A stretch of DNA of 64,000 nt from Akkermansiaceae bacterium UBA956 (GCA_002293145.1 DBCO01000027.1:124001-188000), one strand, 5' to 3'; positions 17,143 to 26,473 are shown, counted from the first letter of the stretch. Notes: a model not told the origin generated them from the letters alone. Program-made: numbers and translations.

Positions 17143-17853
17143 TCACTGAAAACTCAAAATCCCTTTCCCCACCGCCGCTTGAATCTCGTGAACCTTGACG
17201 AAATCCTTCACCCCCGGCGAAATCTCCGCGCCCGATGCTACATCCAACGCCGCAGGAAGCACTTGTCGCACCGCCGACTCCGCATTCTGCGGCGTAATTC
17301 CTCCCGCCAAAAACAACGGCTTTCCGGGAAAAGCTTCACGCACTTGCTGCACCAGCGACCAATCAAACACCTCGCCCGTGCCGCCATACACACCCGGTGC
17401 CGCGGTATCGAGCAATAAGGCATCCGCGTTGGCAAACTCCGCCAAGCCAACAAGATCCGCCGCGCATTTCACCCCATAAGCCCGCACACAAGGAATCCCG
17501 CGCGCCTGCAATGCCTCCATTTGCACTGCTGATTCATCGCCATGCAACTGCACCACATCGATCAAATCCTGCCGTACTAATTCCTCAATGAAATCATTTT
17601 TTGCATTCACAAAAACCCCCACCCGCACAATCGATCCATTCACTTCATGCAACCACGGCGCCGCATCATCCGGCGAAATAAATCGCTTCGACAAAGGCCA
17701 AAAATTCACCCCCAACGCCGTCACACCACACGCCACCAAGCCCCGAGCATCCTCCGCCCGAGTAATTCCACAAATCTTCAGCGAAACCTCATCCGCCGCA
17801 AAAAATCTCTCCAGCAAGCTCATCTCCGCCAATCCTAATTCACTAAATACCAC
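17143..17853 (-). CDS. trpF: Phosphoribosylanthranilate isomerase
   Basis: 236 residues; a start at Met11 (17823) is also possible. It has the TIM-barrel signature KICGITRAEDAR with the catalytic Cys at about 28, then VVQLHGDES, and near the end the phosphate-binding LAGGITPQN and DVASGAE segments with the general acid Asp. It converts N-(5-phosphoribosyl)anthranilate to the carboxyphenylamino-deoxyribulose phosphate in tryptophan synthesis. No other trp gene is adjacent, so the pathway is scattered here. Confidence 0.92.
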   Translation of the reverse strand: MVFSELGLAEMSLLERFFAADEVSLKICGITRAEDARGLVACGVTALGVNFWPLSKRFISPDDAAPWLHEVNGSIVRVGVFVNAKNDFIEELVRQDLIDVVQLHGDESAVQMEALQARGIPCVRAYGVKCAADLVGLAEFANADALLLDTAAPGVYGGTGEVFDWSLVQQVREAFPGKPLFLAGGITPQNAESAVRQVLPAALDVASGAEISPGVKDFVKVHEIQAAVGKGILSFQ

Positions 17854-18135
17854 TTGTCGAGCGAAGAGGAATCGGGGGATTTAAAGACCCCAGACGATCA
17901 GACATAAGACGTAAGAAAAAGGTAGAGTTATTGGTTTAATAGACAATGGTTATGAGAAAAATGCATTCCATCCAACCTAACAAAAAATTCTCGCCTAAAT
18001 AGCCCCCCCCTGAGAAAAAACATCCATCCCGCGCACTCACAAATTCATCTTTCTCACTGCTCAGTTTTAGATTTTCAGCCTTTACTTCCCATTTTTCCAT
18101 TTGCATTTCACCCAAGCGCAGCGACTATTTCTGCC
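17854..18135. other. 282-base intergenic gap with one GACATAAGAC copy
   Basis: The gap between trpF and the small conserved gene holds GACATAAGAC at 17901-17910, followed directly by GTAAGA, related to the repeats at 991-1055. It also has a run of eight C (18003-18010). I see no coding frame with protein-like composition and no clear terminator hairpin. Confidence 0.4.
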
Positions 18136-18393
18136 ATGAAGAAAGTCGATCCCAATGACGTCGAAAAACTTAGTCGCGGCCAGGCAACCAAGGCTCGCAT
18201 CGGCAATCGCAACATCGGCCACCGACTCAACCAAAAGGAACGCATTCTCTTCGAGTCCGCCAAACGTCTCGGCTACCTCAAGATTCCCCTCAGCGGCGCG
18301 CGCAAAAATGTCGTCCACATCTACCAACTCTGGTGCAGCGCCGAAGGCCGCGAATGCATCATCCACAACCCAGCGCCCCACAGCCCAGCCTGA
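18136..18393 (+). CDS. Small conserved-looking basic protein of unknown function
   Basis: 85 residues, highly basic. The segments EKLSRGQATKARIGNRNIGHRL (about 10-31) and RILFESAKRLGYLKIP (about 36-51) look like ordered helices of a soluble protein, and NVVHIYQLWCSAEGR follows. The regular helix spacing, clean ATG and stop favour a real gene. It might bind nucleic acid because of its charge, but no motif supports a function. Confidence 0.65.
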   Translation: MKKVDPNDVEKLSRGQATKARIGNRNIGHRLNQKERILFESAKRLGYLKIPLSGARKNVVHIYQLWCSAEGRECIIHNPAPHSPA

Positions 18394-18426
18394 GCCATGC
18401 TCAATGCCTTTAAACGGTTTGACATC

Positions 18427-18842
18427 TTACTTTAAGTCCATGAGGCGGGCGGTGTTATCATCGCACTTAACGAATTGAGCCGTTTTTGGATTGTATGCCT
18501 GAGAGAATTCACGAACTGCGCCACTGCGACCTCCGTATCGACTGCATCTTCAAAGCTCCAAATATTCGTCACTCAAGCGGATGCGCAAACAGAAAAATGG
18601 ATTGCGAGGTGAAGATATCCATAATCGATGCGAGGGCATTGGAAGCTGACTCCCAGGGCACGGCGAATAGTATCGGGTCGGATTCGTAGGCGATTTGTGT
18701 CATAACCCAATTTTCCGTAAAAGGTTTCTGTGACTTGGCAGTCCACGATACGACTTTCACAGGCGGACTGGAATTCGTGGGCCGCACTTTGCCAGATTGA
18801 TCTATCGGCGATGGGCTTGGCGGCGAGGATCAAGGCTAGGAG
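18427..18842 (-). pseudogene. Decayed gene for a secreted protein
   Basis: The minus strand between 18394 and 19070, otherwise empty, contains protein-like pieces broken by stops. From 18842 inward there is a signal-peptide-like LLALILAAKPIAD followed by about 80 residues with three Cys, ending at a stop at 18573. Further down, from 18548 to 18427, another frame gives SGAVREFSQAYNPKTAQFVK and a short tail, reminiscent of an SHD1-like beta module. The fragments lie in different frames with stops between them, as expected for a gene in decay. No name can be given; bases 18846-19070 hold nothing else I can support. Confidence 0.35.
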
Positions 18843-19070
18843 CTACGGGTCTTTTGCGCAGACAGCGCGATGAATTCGCCCCATCATCTTCCGGTAGGTA
18901 GGCATCGACTCAAGGAACACTCGCAATTTTTCCCCAGCGAGGCGAGGCATAGGCACAGATGCACAATTCCGCACCAACATCCGTTCTCAAGATCGGGTGT
19001 TTTTTGTGCCAATGGAAAGAATATACAAAAAAATTTGAATCTGAGCGAATCCGTGCTCTTTTACCGAGGT

Positions 19071-19667
19071 ATGAAAAACACCACCTTGACTGCCGCCTTC
19101 TTGCTCGCCCTTAATTCCTGTGCTTCTTGGGCTGAGGTAAAACCCGTAGGCCCCACGCCCGCACCTGCTTATGTCAGCGAGGCTCCACTACCTGAAGGTT
19201 GGCCTGCACCTGGGCCCTATGACAAAGTCTCCGCCAAGACCATGCCAGGCTACCGCGCCGCTTTTACCGCCAAATCCGCTCAAACCATGGCGTTTTGGAC
19301 ACTTTTCACCCATATCAAGAAAAACGACATCCCGATGACCTCGCCAGTGGAAATGGCCATGGAAAACGAAGAATCGGCACTAGAAATGGCGTCCATGGGA
19401 TTTCTTTACCAAAATGGCAAAGTTGGTACCGCTGGCGCTGCGGGTAAAAACGTCGAAGTGCGCGATGTGCCGAGCCAAAATGTTCTCAGCTACACTTGGC
19501 AAGGTGATGACACCAAAGAAAATGTCGCCAAAGCCAAGACCGCGATCGATGCCGCGATCACCGAGAAAAAGCTCACGCTCGAGCGCTACCGACTGCTCGG
19601 CTACAATGGCCCAGCGACTCCTCGCAACAAAGCAACATGGGAGCTCCAAGCGATTCTCAAAAAATAA
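19071..19667 (+). CDS. SOUL-family heme-binding-like secreted protein
   Basis: 198 residues from the ATG at 19071; the frame is open upstream but without protein-like sequence. A signal or lipoprotein-type leader (LLALNSCASWA, Cys18 as a possible lipid site) precedes the SOUL fold. The recognisable blocks are FWTLFTHIKKNDIPMTSPVEM (start), the MGFLYQ strand, and the C-terminal RYRLLGYNGPATPRNKATWE. Proteins of this family bind heme or other tetrapyrroles weakly; the exact role in bacteria is not settled. GAGG sits 1-2 bases before the start, too close to be a normal SD site. Confidence 0.85.
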   Translation: MKNTTLTAAFLLALNSCASWAEVKPVGPTPAPAYVSEAPLPEGWPAPGPYDKVSAKTMPGYRAAFTAKSAQTMAFWTLFTHIKKNDIPMTSPVEMAMENEESALEMASMGFLYQNGKVGTAGAAGKNVEVRDVPSQNVLSYTWQGDDTKENVAKAKTAIDAAITEKKLTLERYRLLGYNGPATPRNKATWELQAILKK

Positions 19668-19706
19668 GCATTTCCCAGCCGCTCAATTTCCGCTAGCATC
19701 AGCGCA

Positions 19707-20837
19707 GTGACTTTAGCTGACCTTGGATGGAACTCGTTTTTTGCCGATGCATTCGCTGCCCTGCCCGCAAATGACTGGGTGCCCGCACGCTTGATCCGCG
19801 AGAGCCCGATCAACTACGGCGCCTTTCTCGAAGATGGGGAAGAAATCGACGTCGTGCTCTCCGGAAAAGTATGGCACGATGCCAAAAATGATGCCGATTT
19901 GCCCGCGGTTGGCGATTGGGTGGCCGTCAGCGTCGGTGGAGATAACGAGGATTACGTCATCCGCGCGCGCTTACCGCGGCAATCGTGTTTTTCTCGTAAA
20001 ATGCCCGGAAAAAGTGCCGAAGAGCAAGTCATCGGCGCCAACATCGACATCGTCACGGTCGTTACCGATGCAGGCGAAGATTTCAATCCTCGTCGCATGG
20101 AGCGCTACTTCACGTTGATCCAGCGCTCGGGAGCCAAGCCCGTCGTTCTGCTGAATAAAGCCGACCTTTACCCCAAAAAACAAAATCAGGAAGCGTCGGA
20201 AATTCTCCAACAACTTTCGCCCGATGCCTCCATCCACATCACCAGTGCGCTGCACAACACAGGGCTAAAAGTTTTGCTAGCCCACCTCAAACGCGGCACC
20301 ACCATGTGCATCGTTGGCTCCAGTGGCGTCGGCAAATCCACCCTCGTCAATCAACTCTATGGCGAGGATTGGCAGTGGACCGATGACGTCAATGAAGTCA
20401 CCGGCAAAGGCCGCCACACCACCACTTCACGCGAGCTAGTTCCCCTGCCCAAACGCGGATTGATCATCGATAATCCCGGCATGCGCGAGATCCAAATGTG
20501 GACCGATGAGCAAACACTGCGCGAGAGTTTTGCCGATGTGGACGATATCGCTCTCCATTGCCGATTCCAAGATTGCAAACACGGCAACGATGCAGGCTGT
20601 GCCATTCGCGCCGCCGTCACCGCTGGCAAACTCGATCCTGCAAGACTCGATAGCTACCTGCGTCTCGATGATGAGATTGAAAAACTCCGCCGTCGTCAGA
20701 AAAAACGTCAGATCAATACCGAACGCCGCGCCAAACGTGATCACCGCGTCAAAGCCCGCAATCTCAACGACCGCATCCAATTGGAAGCCGATGAGATCGG
20801 TCTGATGCGCCATGGCGATGATTCCGACCTCGATTGA
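19707..20837 (+). CDS. rsgA: Ribosome small subunit-dependent GTPase A (RsgA/YjeQ)
   Basis: 376 residues from a GTG start. Order is OB fold (about 25-95), then a circularly permuted GTPase: NKAD (G4) precedes the P-loop GSSGVGKST (G1), then TGKGRHTTTSRE (G2 region) and DNPGMRE (G3), and finally the zinc finger CRFQDCKHGNDAGC. It checks late 30S subunit assembly by GTP hydrolysis. The C-terminus after about 315 is a basic, helical extension (RRRQKKRQINTERRAKRD) longer than in E. coli. It lies 39 bases after the SOUL gene. Confidence 0.93.
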   Translation: MTLADLGWNSFFADAFAALPANDWVPARLIRESPINYGAFLEDGEEIDVVLSGKVWHDAKNDADLPAVGDWVAVSVGGDNEDYVIRARLPRQSCFSRKMPGKSAEEQVIGANIDIVTVVTDAGEDFNPRRMERYFTLIQRSGAKPVVLLNKADLYPKKQNQEASEILQQLSPDASIHITSALHNTGLKVLLAHLKRGTTMCIVGSSGVGKSTLVNQLYGEDWQWTDDVNEVTGKGRHTTTSRELVPLPKRGLIIDNPGMREIQMWTDEQTLRESFADVDDIALHCRFQDCKHGNDAGCAIRAAVTAGKLDPARLDSYLRLDDEIEKLRRRQKKRQINTERRAKRDHRVKARNLNDRIQLEADEIGLMRHGDDSDLD

Positions 20838-20910
20838 TCGGTGCAACTTTTTTTGTAATCCTCTCCACGGATGGCTTGCCAAACACTCAGCTTTCCTTCA
20901 AGCTCCGCGC

Positions 20911-21273
20911 GTGTTAGAAATTGTCTTCAACGAACTCAGTGCCGCCGAGATGTCCAAAATGGGCACCATGGAGCAGTTGGAATTACTCGATCAATTTCAC
21001 GTCCAAAAAAGCGACCTAGAGAATCTTGACGGCGAGAAATTTGGCCTCATCGAACGCGATGGGAAAAAGCTCTATCGCTTCCGCACTCAAGACTGGCGCT
21101 TGTATTTCGAGGTCAAGGATGGCTCCGTCGTTGTCCATCGAGTGCTGCACAAAGGCACTTTTTCTGACTTTTTATTCCGCTCAAAAATGCCTTTGGCTGA
21201 AGACGAGGAATTGGCGCAATCCAAGCACTTCTGGAAGCTCATCGATGAAGGCCGCAATGCGAAACGCATCTAA
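20911..21273 (+). CDS. RelE/ParE-fold protein (toxin-like)
   Basis: 120 residues from the GTG at 20911 (VLEIVFNEL). The pattern LENLDGEKFGLIERDGKKLYR then DWRLYFEVKDGSVVVHRVLHK is that of RelE-ParE mRNA-interferase folds: a basic strand-rich core with Arg and Tyr in the final strands. By fold it could cleave mRNA on the ribosome, but catalytic residues of this family vary and cannot be confirmed. No small antitoxin gene lies next to it; its neighbours are rsgA and a membrane TPR gene 31 bases downstream. An upstream in-frame ATG at 20812 lies inside rsgA and adds unrelated residues. Confidence 0.6.
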   Translation: MLEIVFNELSAAEMSKMGTMEQLELLDQFHVQKSDLENLDGEKFGLIERDGKKLYRFRTQDWRLYFEVKDGSVVVHRVLHKGTFSDFLFRSKMPLAEDEELAQSKHFWKLIDEGRNAKRI

Positions 21274-21304
21274 TATTTCCCCTTCTCCAAAACCTACTTC
21301 ACGA

Positions 21305-22090
21305 ATGAAATTCATTGTCTACACCGTCGCACTGGCCATACTCGGATTCGGCTGGATGAACCACTTGCAAAACAAGCAATCTGTTACTGCGGTGACGGAA
21401 CTTTCCTCGACTATCAATGACAACAACATCAGCAGTGACATGCTGCCCGAGTTATTAGAAAACACCAAGGATGGCTCACAGAAAAAGGCGATCAAGGAGT
21501 TGATGGCACAACTCATAGGTCAGGAGACAGATGTCGAAGAAACCACCGAAGCCGCTACGGCACTGGCCGAGGACGTCGATAACAGCACAACCTTCATGGG
21601 CATTTTGCTAACATTTTTGACCGCGGGATACGCGGGTATTCTCTTCGTCATGCACATCCTGCCGATCTTGGCTCACCGCGCCACGCACCAAATATTCGAC
21701 AGCGGAGCTCAACTGGAAAAAGATTTGATGTCGGATGCCCGCTCGAAAGTTGCCCAAGGCGACTACGAAGGTGCAATCCAAGCATTCCGTGAAGCCGCAG
21801 AAAAAGATCTAGGGAATCGCCTGCCATGGGTAGAAATCGTCAAGCTCCAGCGCGACGTGCTACAAGTGCCTGCTGCCGCCATCGAAACCATCCGCGAGGT
21901 ATTGGAAAAATACACCTGGCAAGAAAACGATGCCGCTTACTTCCTGTTCCGCCTCGCCGAGCTCTACGATGCCGACATGGGCGAGCGCGAGAATGCCGTT
22001 TCAATTATGCAGCAGGTGATGCAACAATTCCCAGAAACTCGTCACTCCGCCAATGCCCGCCACAAGCTTCACGAGTGGGGAGTGGTCTGA
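21305..22090 (+). CDS. Membrane protein with cytoplasmic-type TPR region
   Basis: 261 residues. An N-terminal helix (about 3-18, YTVALAILGFGWMNH) and a second at about 98-120 (FMGILLTFLTAGYAGILFVM) anchor it; from about 138 a TPR-like helical repeat follows (ARSKVAQGDYEGAIQAFREA, then AIETIREVLEKY). It probably serves as a protein-interaction scaffold at the membrane. Its end overlaps the comEC start by 38 bases, so the two may be translated together. Family not recognised beyond TPR. Confidence 0.75.
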   Translation: MKFIVYTVALAILGFGWMNHLQNKQSVTAVTELSSTINDNNISSDMLPELLENTKDGSQKKAIKELMAQLIGQETDVEETTEAATALAEDVDNSTTFMGILLTFLTAGYAGILFVMHILPILAHRATHQIFDSGAQLEKDLMSDARSKVAQGDYEGAIQAFREAAEKDLGNRLPWVEIVKLQRDVLQVPAAAIETIREVLEKYTWQENDAAYFLFRLAELYDADMGERENAVSIMQQVMQQFPETRHSANARHKLHEWGVV

Positions 22091-24362
22091 TCGACTGCAT
22101 TCCCTGCGCCGTTGGCTCTCACGCCAACGGCTCTGTCTAACGGCATTGAGTTGCTGTTCCGCAGTACTTTTTGCTGATGACTGGTCGCTGATCGCAGCAG
22201 CATTTTGGATCCTGTTCTTGATCATTGCCTGGACGGATGTGAGGAAGTTCTTTCTACTATGCCTCGCGCTGAGCCTTCTCTGTGGTGGACTGCATCGCTA
22301 TCGGGTGACAGAACATTTCACGCAGCTTGCTGAAATCACGAATGCATCGCTCAGCACATTTGAAGTAAAAATCACCAATATTCCCAAGCAACGTGCTCAA
22401 TCATGGGAAGCTCAAGCCCGTGTGCTGACAGGCGAAATATCCGCGCTGAACGGCAAAAAGATCGCCCTCAGTGGCAGCGGAGCCGCACCAGCATCTGGAG
22501 CATTTCTGCTCGTGCATGGCCGCATCGAAGCCGCCGAAGGTCCACGCAACTGGGGGCAATTTGATCAAGCGGATTGGTTGCGCCGCAATGGTAATATCGG
22601 CATCTGTTTTGCCCAAGAAGTCAGCAATGCGGGCCGATCCGACGATGCCTTGATGCGCTGGATTTTTCACCTGCGTCAAAAATTTCGCAACGCAATCACC
22701 CAAGGGCTTACACCTGGCAGTGATGAATTCAAAGTAATTCTTGCAATGGTGATTGGCGAACAACCTCCTTACCAAGACGGTCTGATCTTGCCGTTTCGCA
22801 ACAGCGGCACCTTGCATCTTTTTTCCGTGAGCGGTCAGCACGTGAACCTCGTGGCTTTACTATTGTGGCTTGGCCTGCGCATTGCCCGCGTGCCGCGCAA
22901 GTGGGCGATCGCACTGCTGATACCTGCGATCTTTTGCTATGCACTTGTCACCGGTGCCTCGCCACCCGCCATGCGTGCGGCATGGATGGCTTCCGTCTTC
23001 CTCGCAGCATTTTTGTTTCAGCGAAAACCGCATTTGATGAATGCCTTGGCGATCGTCATCATCGCCGCTTTACTGTTGCAGAGCAACCTGATCTTTCTGG
23101 CCGGGGTCCAACTTTCCTATGGTGTGGTCGCCGCCATCTCGATCGGGTTGGCCTTGAGCCAAAATTTCATCAAGAATTTGAGTTATCACGATAGCTACTT
23201 GCCGCGCGAACTCTACACCCGCAAGCAAGAATTCATTGGTAACAGCTGGGAAAAACTTTTGCAATCACTCGGCATTTCGCTAGCGGCCTGCCTTGGTTCG
23301 GCCCCGCTAACGATCAAACATTTCGGAATGATCACGCCGATCTCGATTGTGTCCAATTTATTTCTGAGTCCACTAGTTTTTGTATTGTTAGGCTTGGCGA
23401 TGCTTTCGACCTTTCTCTCGGTGCTCTCACCCACCGCATCATCGTGGTGCAATCAACTGAATGCACAAGTTGCCCGTGCTTGCATCGGCACGTCGGCATT
23501 ATTTGCGGCCATTCCCGGTTCACACCAAAATCTCTCTTGGCATCGGATCAAAAATGACTCCATTCACATTCACGATCTTTCACGTGGTGGTGGTGCAGCT
23601 CTTGTGCAAACTCGCAATTCAGACGTTCTGCTAGATACCGGCAATGAGCGAAATTTCCGCAATATCGTGCTACCAAGTTTACGCTATTTTGGCTGCGAAC
23701 CAGATACCATTTTTTTGAGCCATCCAGAATCCCATCACATCGGCGGTGCCACCATCGCCACAGATCACTTGCGTTTGCGGCAAATGATCAGCCCGGTGAG
23801 CCAATCGCGCGCGGTCTCATTCCGCAGCTTGTATGCAAAAGCTATCCGCTCGAAGTTACCACTCTATCAGGCCCGTGAGGGAGTGGTGATCCGGCAATCC
23901 CACGATGTCAGTTGGACGATTATACATGCTCCTGATCCACAAGATCGCTATGCCATCGCCGATGATCGCGTCGCCATATACCTGCTCACGTTTCACGGTT
24001 ACCGGATTCTATTTCTCAACGATGCCGGCCCCAGTGCGTGGGACGCACTGCTCGAAAGCTATGATTCGTTGCGCTGCGATGTTATCGTTTGTGGAAGACA
24101 TCAACTGCATCCGCTCATGGCGGAAGAAATACTCGATCTCTGCCAGCCGCGTGTGATCATTTCAACGCACGCAGATTTTCCCGCTGAAGAAAAAATCCCC
24201 TCATTTTGGCCCGAGCAACTCGAGCAGCGCAATATCATCCTTTTTGATCAGGGACAAACGGGCATGATGCGACTGGAATACAGATCATCGGGACAGCTAG
24301 TTTTTCAGAGTTTTCTCGGGCATCATGAATTCACGCTCGATCAAACAAGCGCACGTGACTAA
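22053..24362 (+). CDS. comEC: ComEC/Rec2 DNA-uptake channel with degenerate hydrolase domain
   Basis: 769 residues. A short N-terminal membrane and OB-like region is followed by the competence core (about 220-480) with LPFRNSGTLHLFSVSGQHVN, the signature of the ComEC channel that carries single-stranded DNA across the inner membrane. The C-terminal metallo-beta-lactamase-like domain is altered: where the family has HxHxDHxGG this protein has HPESHHIGG (557-565), so the metal-binding Asp is lost, and the later HHGS-type motif reads as GRHQLHPL. NDAGPSAWD at about 656-664 still matches. The start overlaps the upstream TPR gene. Channel function is likely retained; nuclease activity is doubtful. 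Confidence 0.88.
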   Translation: MPATSFTSGEWSDRLHSLRRWLSRQRLCLTALSCCSAVLFADDWSLIAAAFWILFLIIAWTDVRKFFLLCLALSLLCGGLHRYRVTEHFTQLAEITNASLSTFEVKITNIPKQRAQSWEAQARVLTGEISALNGKKIALSGSGAAPASGAFLLVHGRIEAAEGPRNWGQFDQADWLRRNGNIGICFAQEVSNAGRSDDALMRWIFHLRQKFRNAITQGLTPGSDEFKVILAMVIGEQPPYQDGLILPFRNSGTLHLFSVSGQHVNLVALLLWLGLRIARVPRKWAIALLIPAIFCYALVTGASPPAMRAAWMASVFLAAFLFQRKPHLMNALAIVIIAALLLQSNLIFLAGVQLSYGVVAAISIGLALSQNFIKNLSYHDSYLPRELYTRKQEFIGNSWEKLLQSLGISLAACLGSAPLTIKHFGMITPISIVSNLFLSPLVFVLLGLAMLSTFLSVLSPTASSWCNQLNAQVARACIGTSALFAAIPGSHQNLSWHRIKNDSIHIHDLSRGGGAALVQTRNSDVLLDTGNERNFRNIVLPSLRYFGCEPDTIFLSHPESHHIGGATIATDHLRLRQMISPVSQSRAVSFRSLYAKAIRSKLPLYQAREGVVIRQSHDVSWTIIHAPDPQDRYAIADDRVAIYLLTFHGYRILFLNDAGPSAWDALLESYDSLRCDVIVCGRHQLHPLMAEEILDLCQPRVIISTHADFPAEEKIPSFWPEQLEQRNIILFDQGQTGMMRLEYRSSGQLVFQSFLGHHEFTLDQTSARD

Positions 24363-24428
24363 TTGAACCAGGGCTTGCATTTTTAATCGACCTCACTACA
24401 TTCCCCGTCAACAACCAACGAATCATCG

Positions 24429-24728
24429 ATGCCGAACTACGATTACGAATGCGAAACCTGCGGAAAACGCTTTGAGCTTTTTCAGAGCATGAAGGACGAC
24501 AAACTTGTGAACTGCCCTACCTCCATTTGTGATCAAGGCGGAAAAGTCAAACGCCTGCTTGGCACCGGCGGCGGCATCATTTTTAAAGGTGGTGGATTTT
24601 ATCAAACCGACTACCGCTCCGAGTCTTACCAGAGTGGAGCGAAAAAAGACTCGGCTAGCCAAGCCACGCCAGCAGCCGCTCCAGCACCCGCCAAGGAGAG
24701 CAAACCATCAGGCCCTACAAGCGCTTAA
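24429..24728 (+). CDS. FmdB-type zinc ribbon protein
   Basis: 99 residues. The opening MPNYDYECETCGKRFEL is the FmdB family signature; C8/C11 and C29/C34 form the zinc ribbon, with the second pair widened to CPTSIC. The GGIIFKGGGFYQTDY block (about 48-62) is also typical. The tail is Ala/Pro/Lys-rich and disordered. Members are regulators or RNA-associated proteins of unclear function. It is preceded by a 66-base gap after comEC. Confidence 0.85.
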   Translation: MPNYDYECETCGKRFELFQSMKDDKLVNCPTSICDQGGKVKRLLGTGGGIIFKGGGFYQTDYRSESYQSGAKKDSASQATPAAAPAPAKESKPSGPTSA

Positions 24729-24823
24729 TACTTCACATTCCTTGAACAATTTTTCTCAATCGTATTCTTGCATAATCAACCATTTTCTCTAAAAACAACT
24801 TCACGCGTCATTCCAAACATCTT

Positions 24824-26473
24824 ATGAAACCATCACGCCTCTTGCCTCTTGTTCTTGCTTTGTTCGTGCATCAAGCAACTGCCGCCGTCAGTCTGAAAAC
24901 AGAAGATGCCGCAGCAACAACCGTTCCTTCCACCATTGAGGGCCCGATTAAAGAAGCACTAGAAGCTTTCAATGACGGCCGTCACGTGAAAGCCATCGAT
25001 CTGGCCCGCCCGCTTGCCGAAAAAGGCAATGCCGATGCCATGTTTCTCATGGGAGTTGCACACGAAAGCGGTCGCGGCGTGGAGCTTTCGCGCGATAAAG
25101 CGTTAGATTTTTTCAAAAAAGCCTCCGCGGCTGGACAAAAAGACGCGACCTACCACCTCGCTCAGATTCTCCTCAGCTCCAAAGAAAAAACAGAACGTGA
25201 GCAAGGGAAGAAAAACCTCGAAGAAGCTGCGATTAAAGACCCAGCCAATGCGGGACGCATTTTGGGCGAAGCCTACATCAAGGGCATGATCACCGAGAAG
25301 CCAGACTTCGATCTCGCCGCTCAGTGGTGGACTGCCGCTAGTGAAGCGGGTGACGTTCCATCGATCCTCGCTCTAGCGCGCCTGTATGAAGCCACGAAGG
25401 ATTTCCCTGAAAAAGCCGATGCCAAAAAAGCTCTCGAACTCTATCAGAAAGCCATTACACTCGGTGACAAATCAGCGCTCGTAGCCGCTGGCTCACGTTT
25501 GCTCAATGGCGATGAGACCATTCGCGATGAAAAAGAAGGTCGAGCCATGCTCGCGAAGGCGATTGAAGAAAAGCAATTCGATGCCTACCTCGCGCTCGGT
25601 GACTTCGAGGAAAGCGTGAAAAAAGATGCCAAAGCAGCACTCGCCCAATACGAGCTCGGTGGTGCATCCAAGCAAATCGATTGCGCCCTGCGTGCTGCCG
25701 ATTTTTACCTCGAAGGCAAAGATGACACCGAGAAAAACGAAATCAAAGGCACCGAATGGCTGCGCAAAGCCGCTGAAATCGGTCACCCCGTTGGCAGCTA
25801 TCGCTATGCGGCCAAGTTGCTGCAAGTACCCGATCCTGACGAGCGCAAGCCCGAAGAGAAAATCGATTCCGCGCGCCGCGCCTACGACCACTTACTAAAT
25901 GCCGCCATGGGTAACATCGCCCAAGCCCAAAACGAAATGGCCTTATTCTATCTCTCCGCAGCCATGGGCGTAGCTGATCCTTCGGCTGCCGCAGGTTGGT
26001 TCCAACGTTCCGCACAAGCGGGTAATGCCGTCGCCATGAACAACCTCGCCACCTTGTATGAAAAAGGTTATGGTGTTGCTCAAAACTTTTCTCAAGCGGG
26101 ACAGCTCTATGAAGCATCGGCTCGCAGTGGTAATCCACAAGGCGCCGCCTCCGTCGCTCGCTTAATGGCCTCAGGTACTGGCACCAAGAAAAACCTGCCT
26201 CAAGCATGGGCTTGGGCCAACATTGCGATTCAAAACGGCGACAAAGATGCCAAAACTCTGCTTGGCGAAATTTCGACCATTGCCACAGCGAAGGACGTCG
26301 AAGATGGCAAAAAAGCCCTCGAAGAACTGCGCAAGGAATTGAGCAAATTGAGCGATCCTGCTGCAGCAAAAACCGCAGACGACAAAGATCCTACCGTCGA
26401 TGCGCCGAAGGAAGATGCGCCGAAGGAAGATGCGCCGAAGGAGACCAAGGACGACAAGAAGAAAGACAACTAA
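24824..26473 (+). CDS. Secreted Sel1-repeat (SLR) protein
   Basis: 549 residues with a signal peptide (about 1-21, cut near TAAVS). From about 45 to 480 it consists of Sel1-like helical repeats, for example NADAMFLMGVAHESGRGVE, DVPSILALARLYEATKDF and NAVAMNNLATLYEKGYGV, which form a solenoid used for protein binding in the periplasm. The C-terminus is low-complexity (three DAPKE units, then charged residues). A role in envelope assembly or signalling is inferred from the fold only. coaB follows after 11 bases with a GTG start and is likely cotranscribed. Confidence 0.85.
   Translation: MKPSRLLPLVLALFVHQATAAVSLKTEDAAATTVPSTIEGPIKEALEAFNDGRHVKAIDLARPLAEKGNADAMFLMGVAHESGRGVELSRDKALDFFKKASAAGQKDATYHLAQILLSSKEKTEREQGKKNLEEAAIKDPANAGRILGEAYIKGMITEKPDFDLAAQWWTAASEAGDVPSILALARLYEATKDFPEKADAKKALELYQKAITLGDKSALVAAGSRLLNGDETIRDEKEGRAMLAKAIEEKQFDAYLALGDFEESVKKDAKAALAQYELGGASKQIDCALRAADFYLEGKDDTEKNEIKGTEWLRKAAEIGHPVGSYRYAAKLLQVPDPDERKPEEKIDSARRAYDHLLNAAMGNIAQAQNEMALFYLSAAMGVADPSAAAGWFQRSAQAGNAVAMNNLATLYEKGYGVAQNFSQAGQLYEASARSGNPQGAASVARLMASGTGTKKNLPQAWAWANIAIQNGDKDAKTLLGEISTIATAKDVEDGKKALEELRKELSKLSDPAAAKTADDKDPTVDAPKEDAPKEDAPKETKDDKKKDN
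26399..26443 (+). repeat. Three 15-base tandem repeats in the Sel1 gene
   Basis: Three in-frame copies of GATGCGCCGAAGGAA (the last ending in G) code for DAPKE x3. The near-perfect identity suggests recent slippage and possible copy-number variation between strains. Confidence 0.85.
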
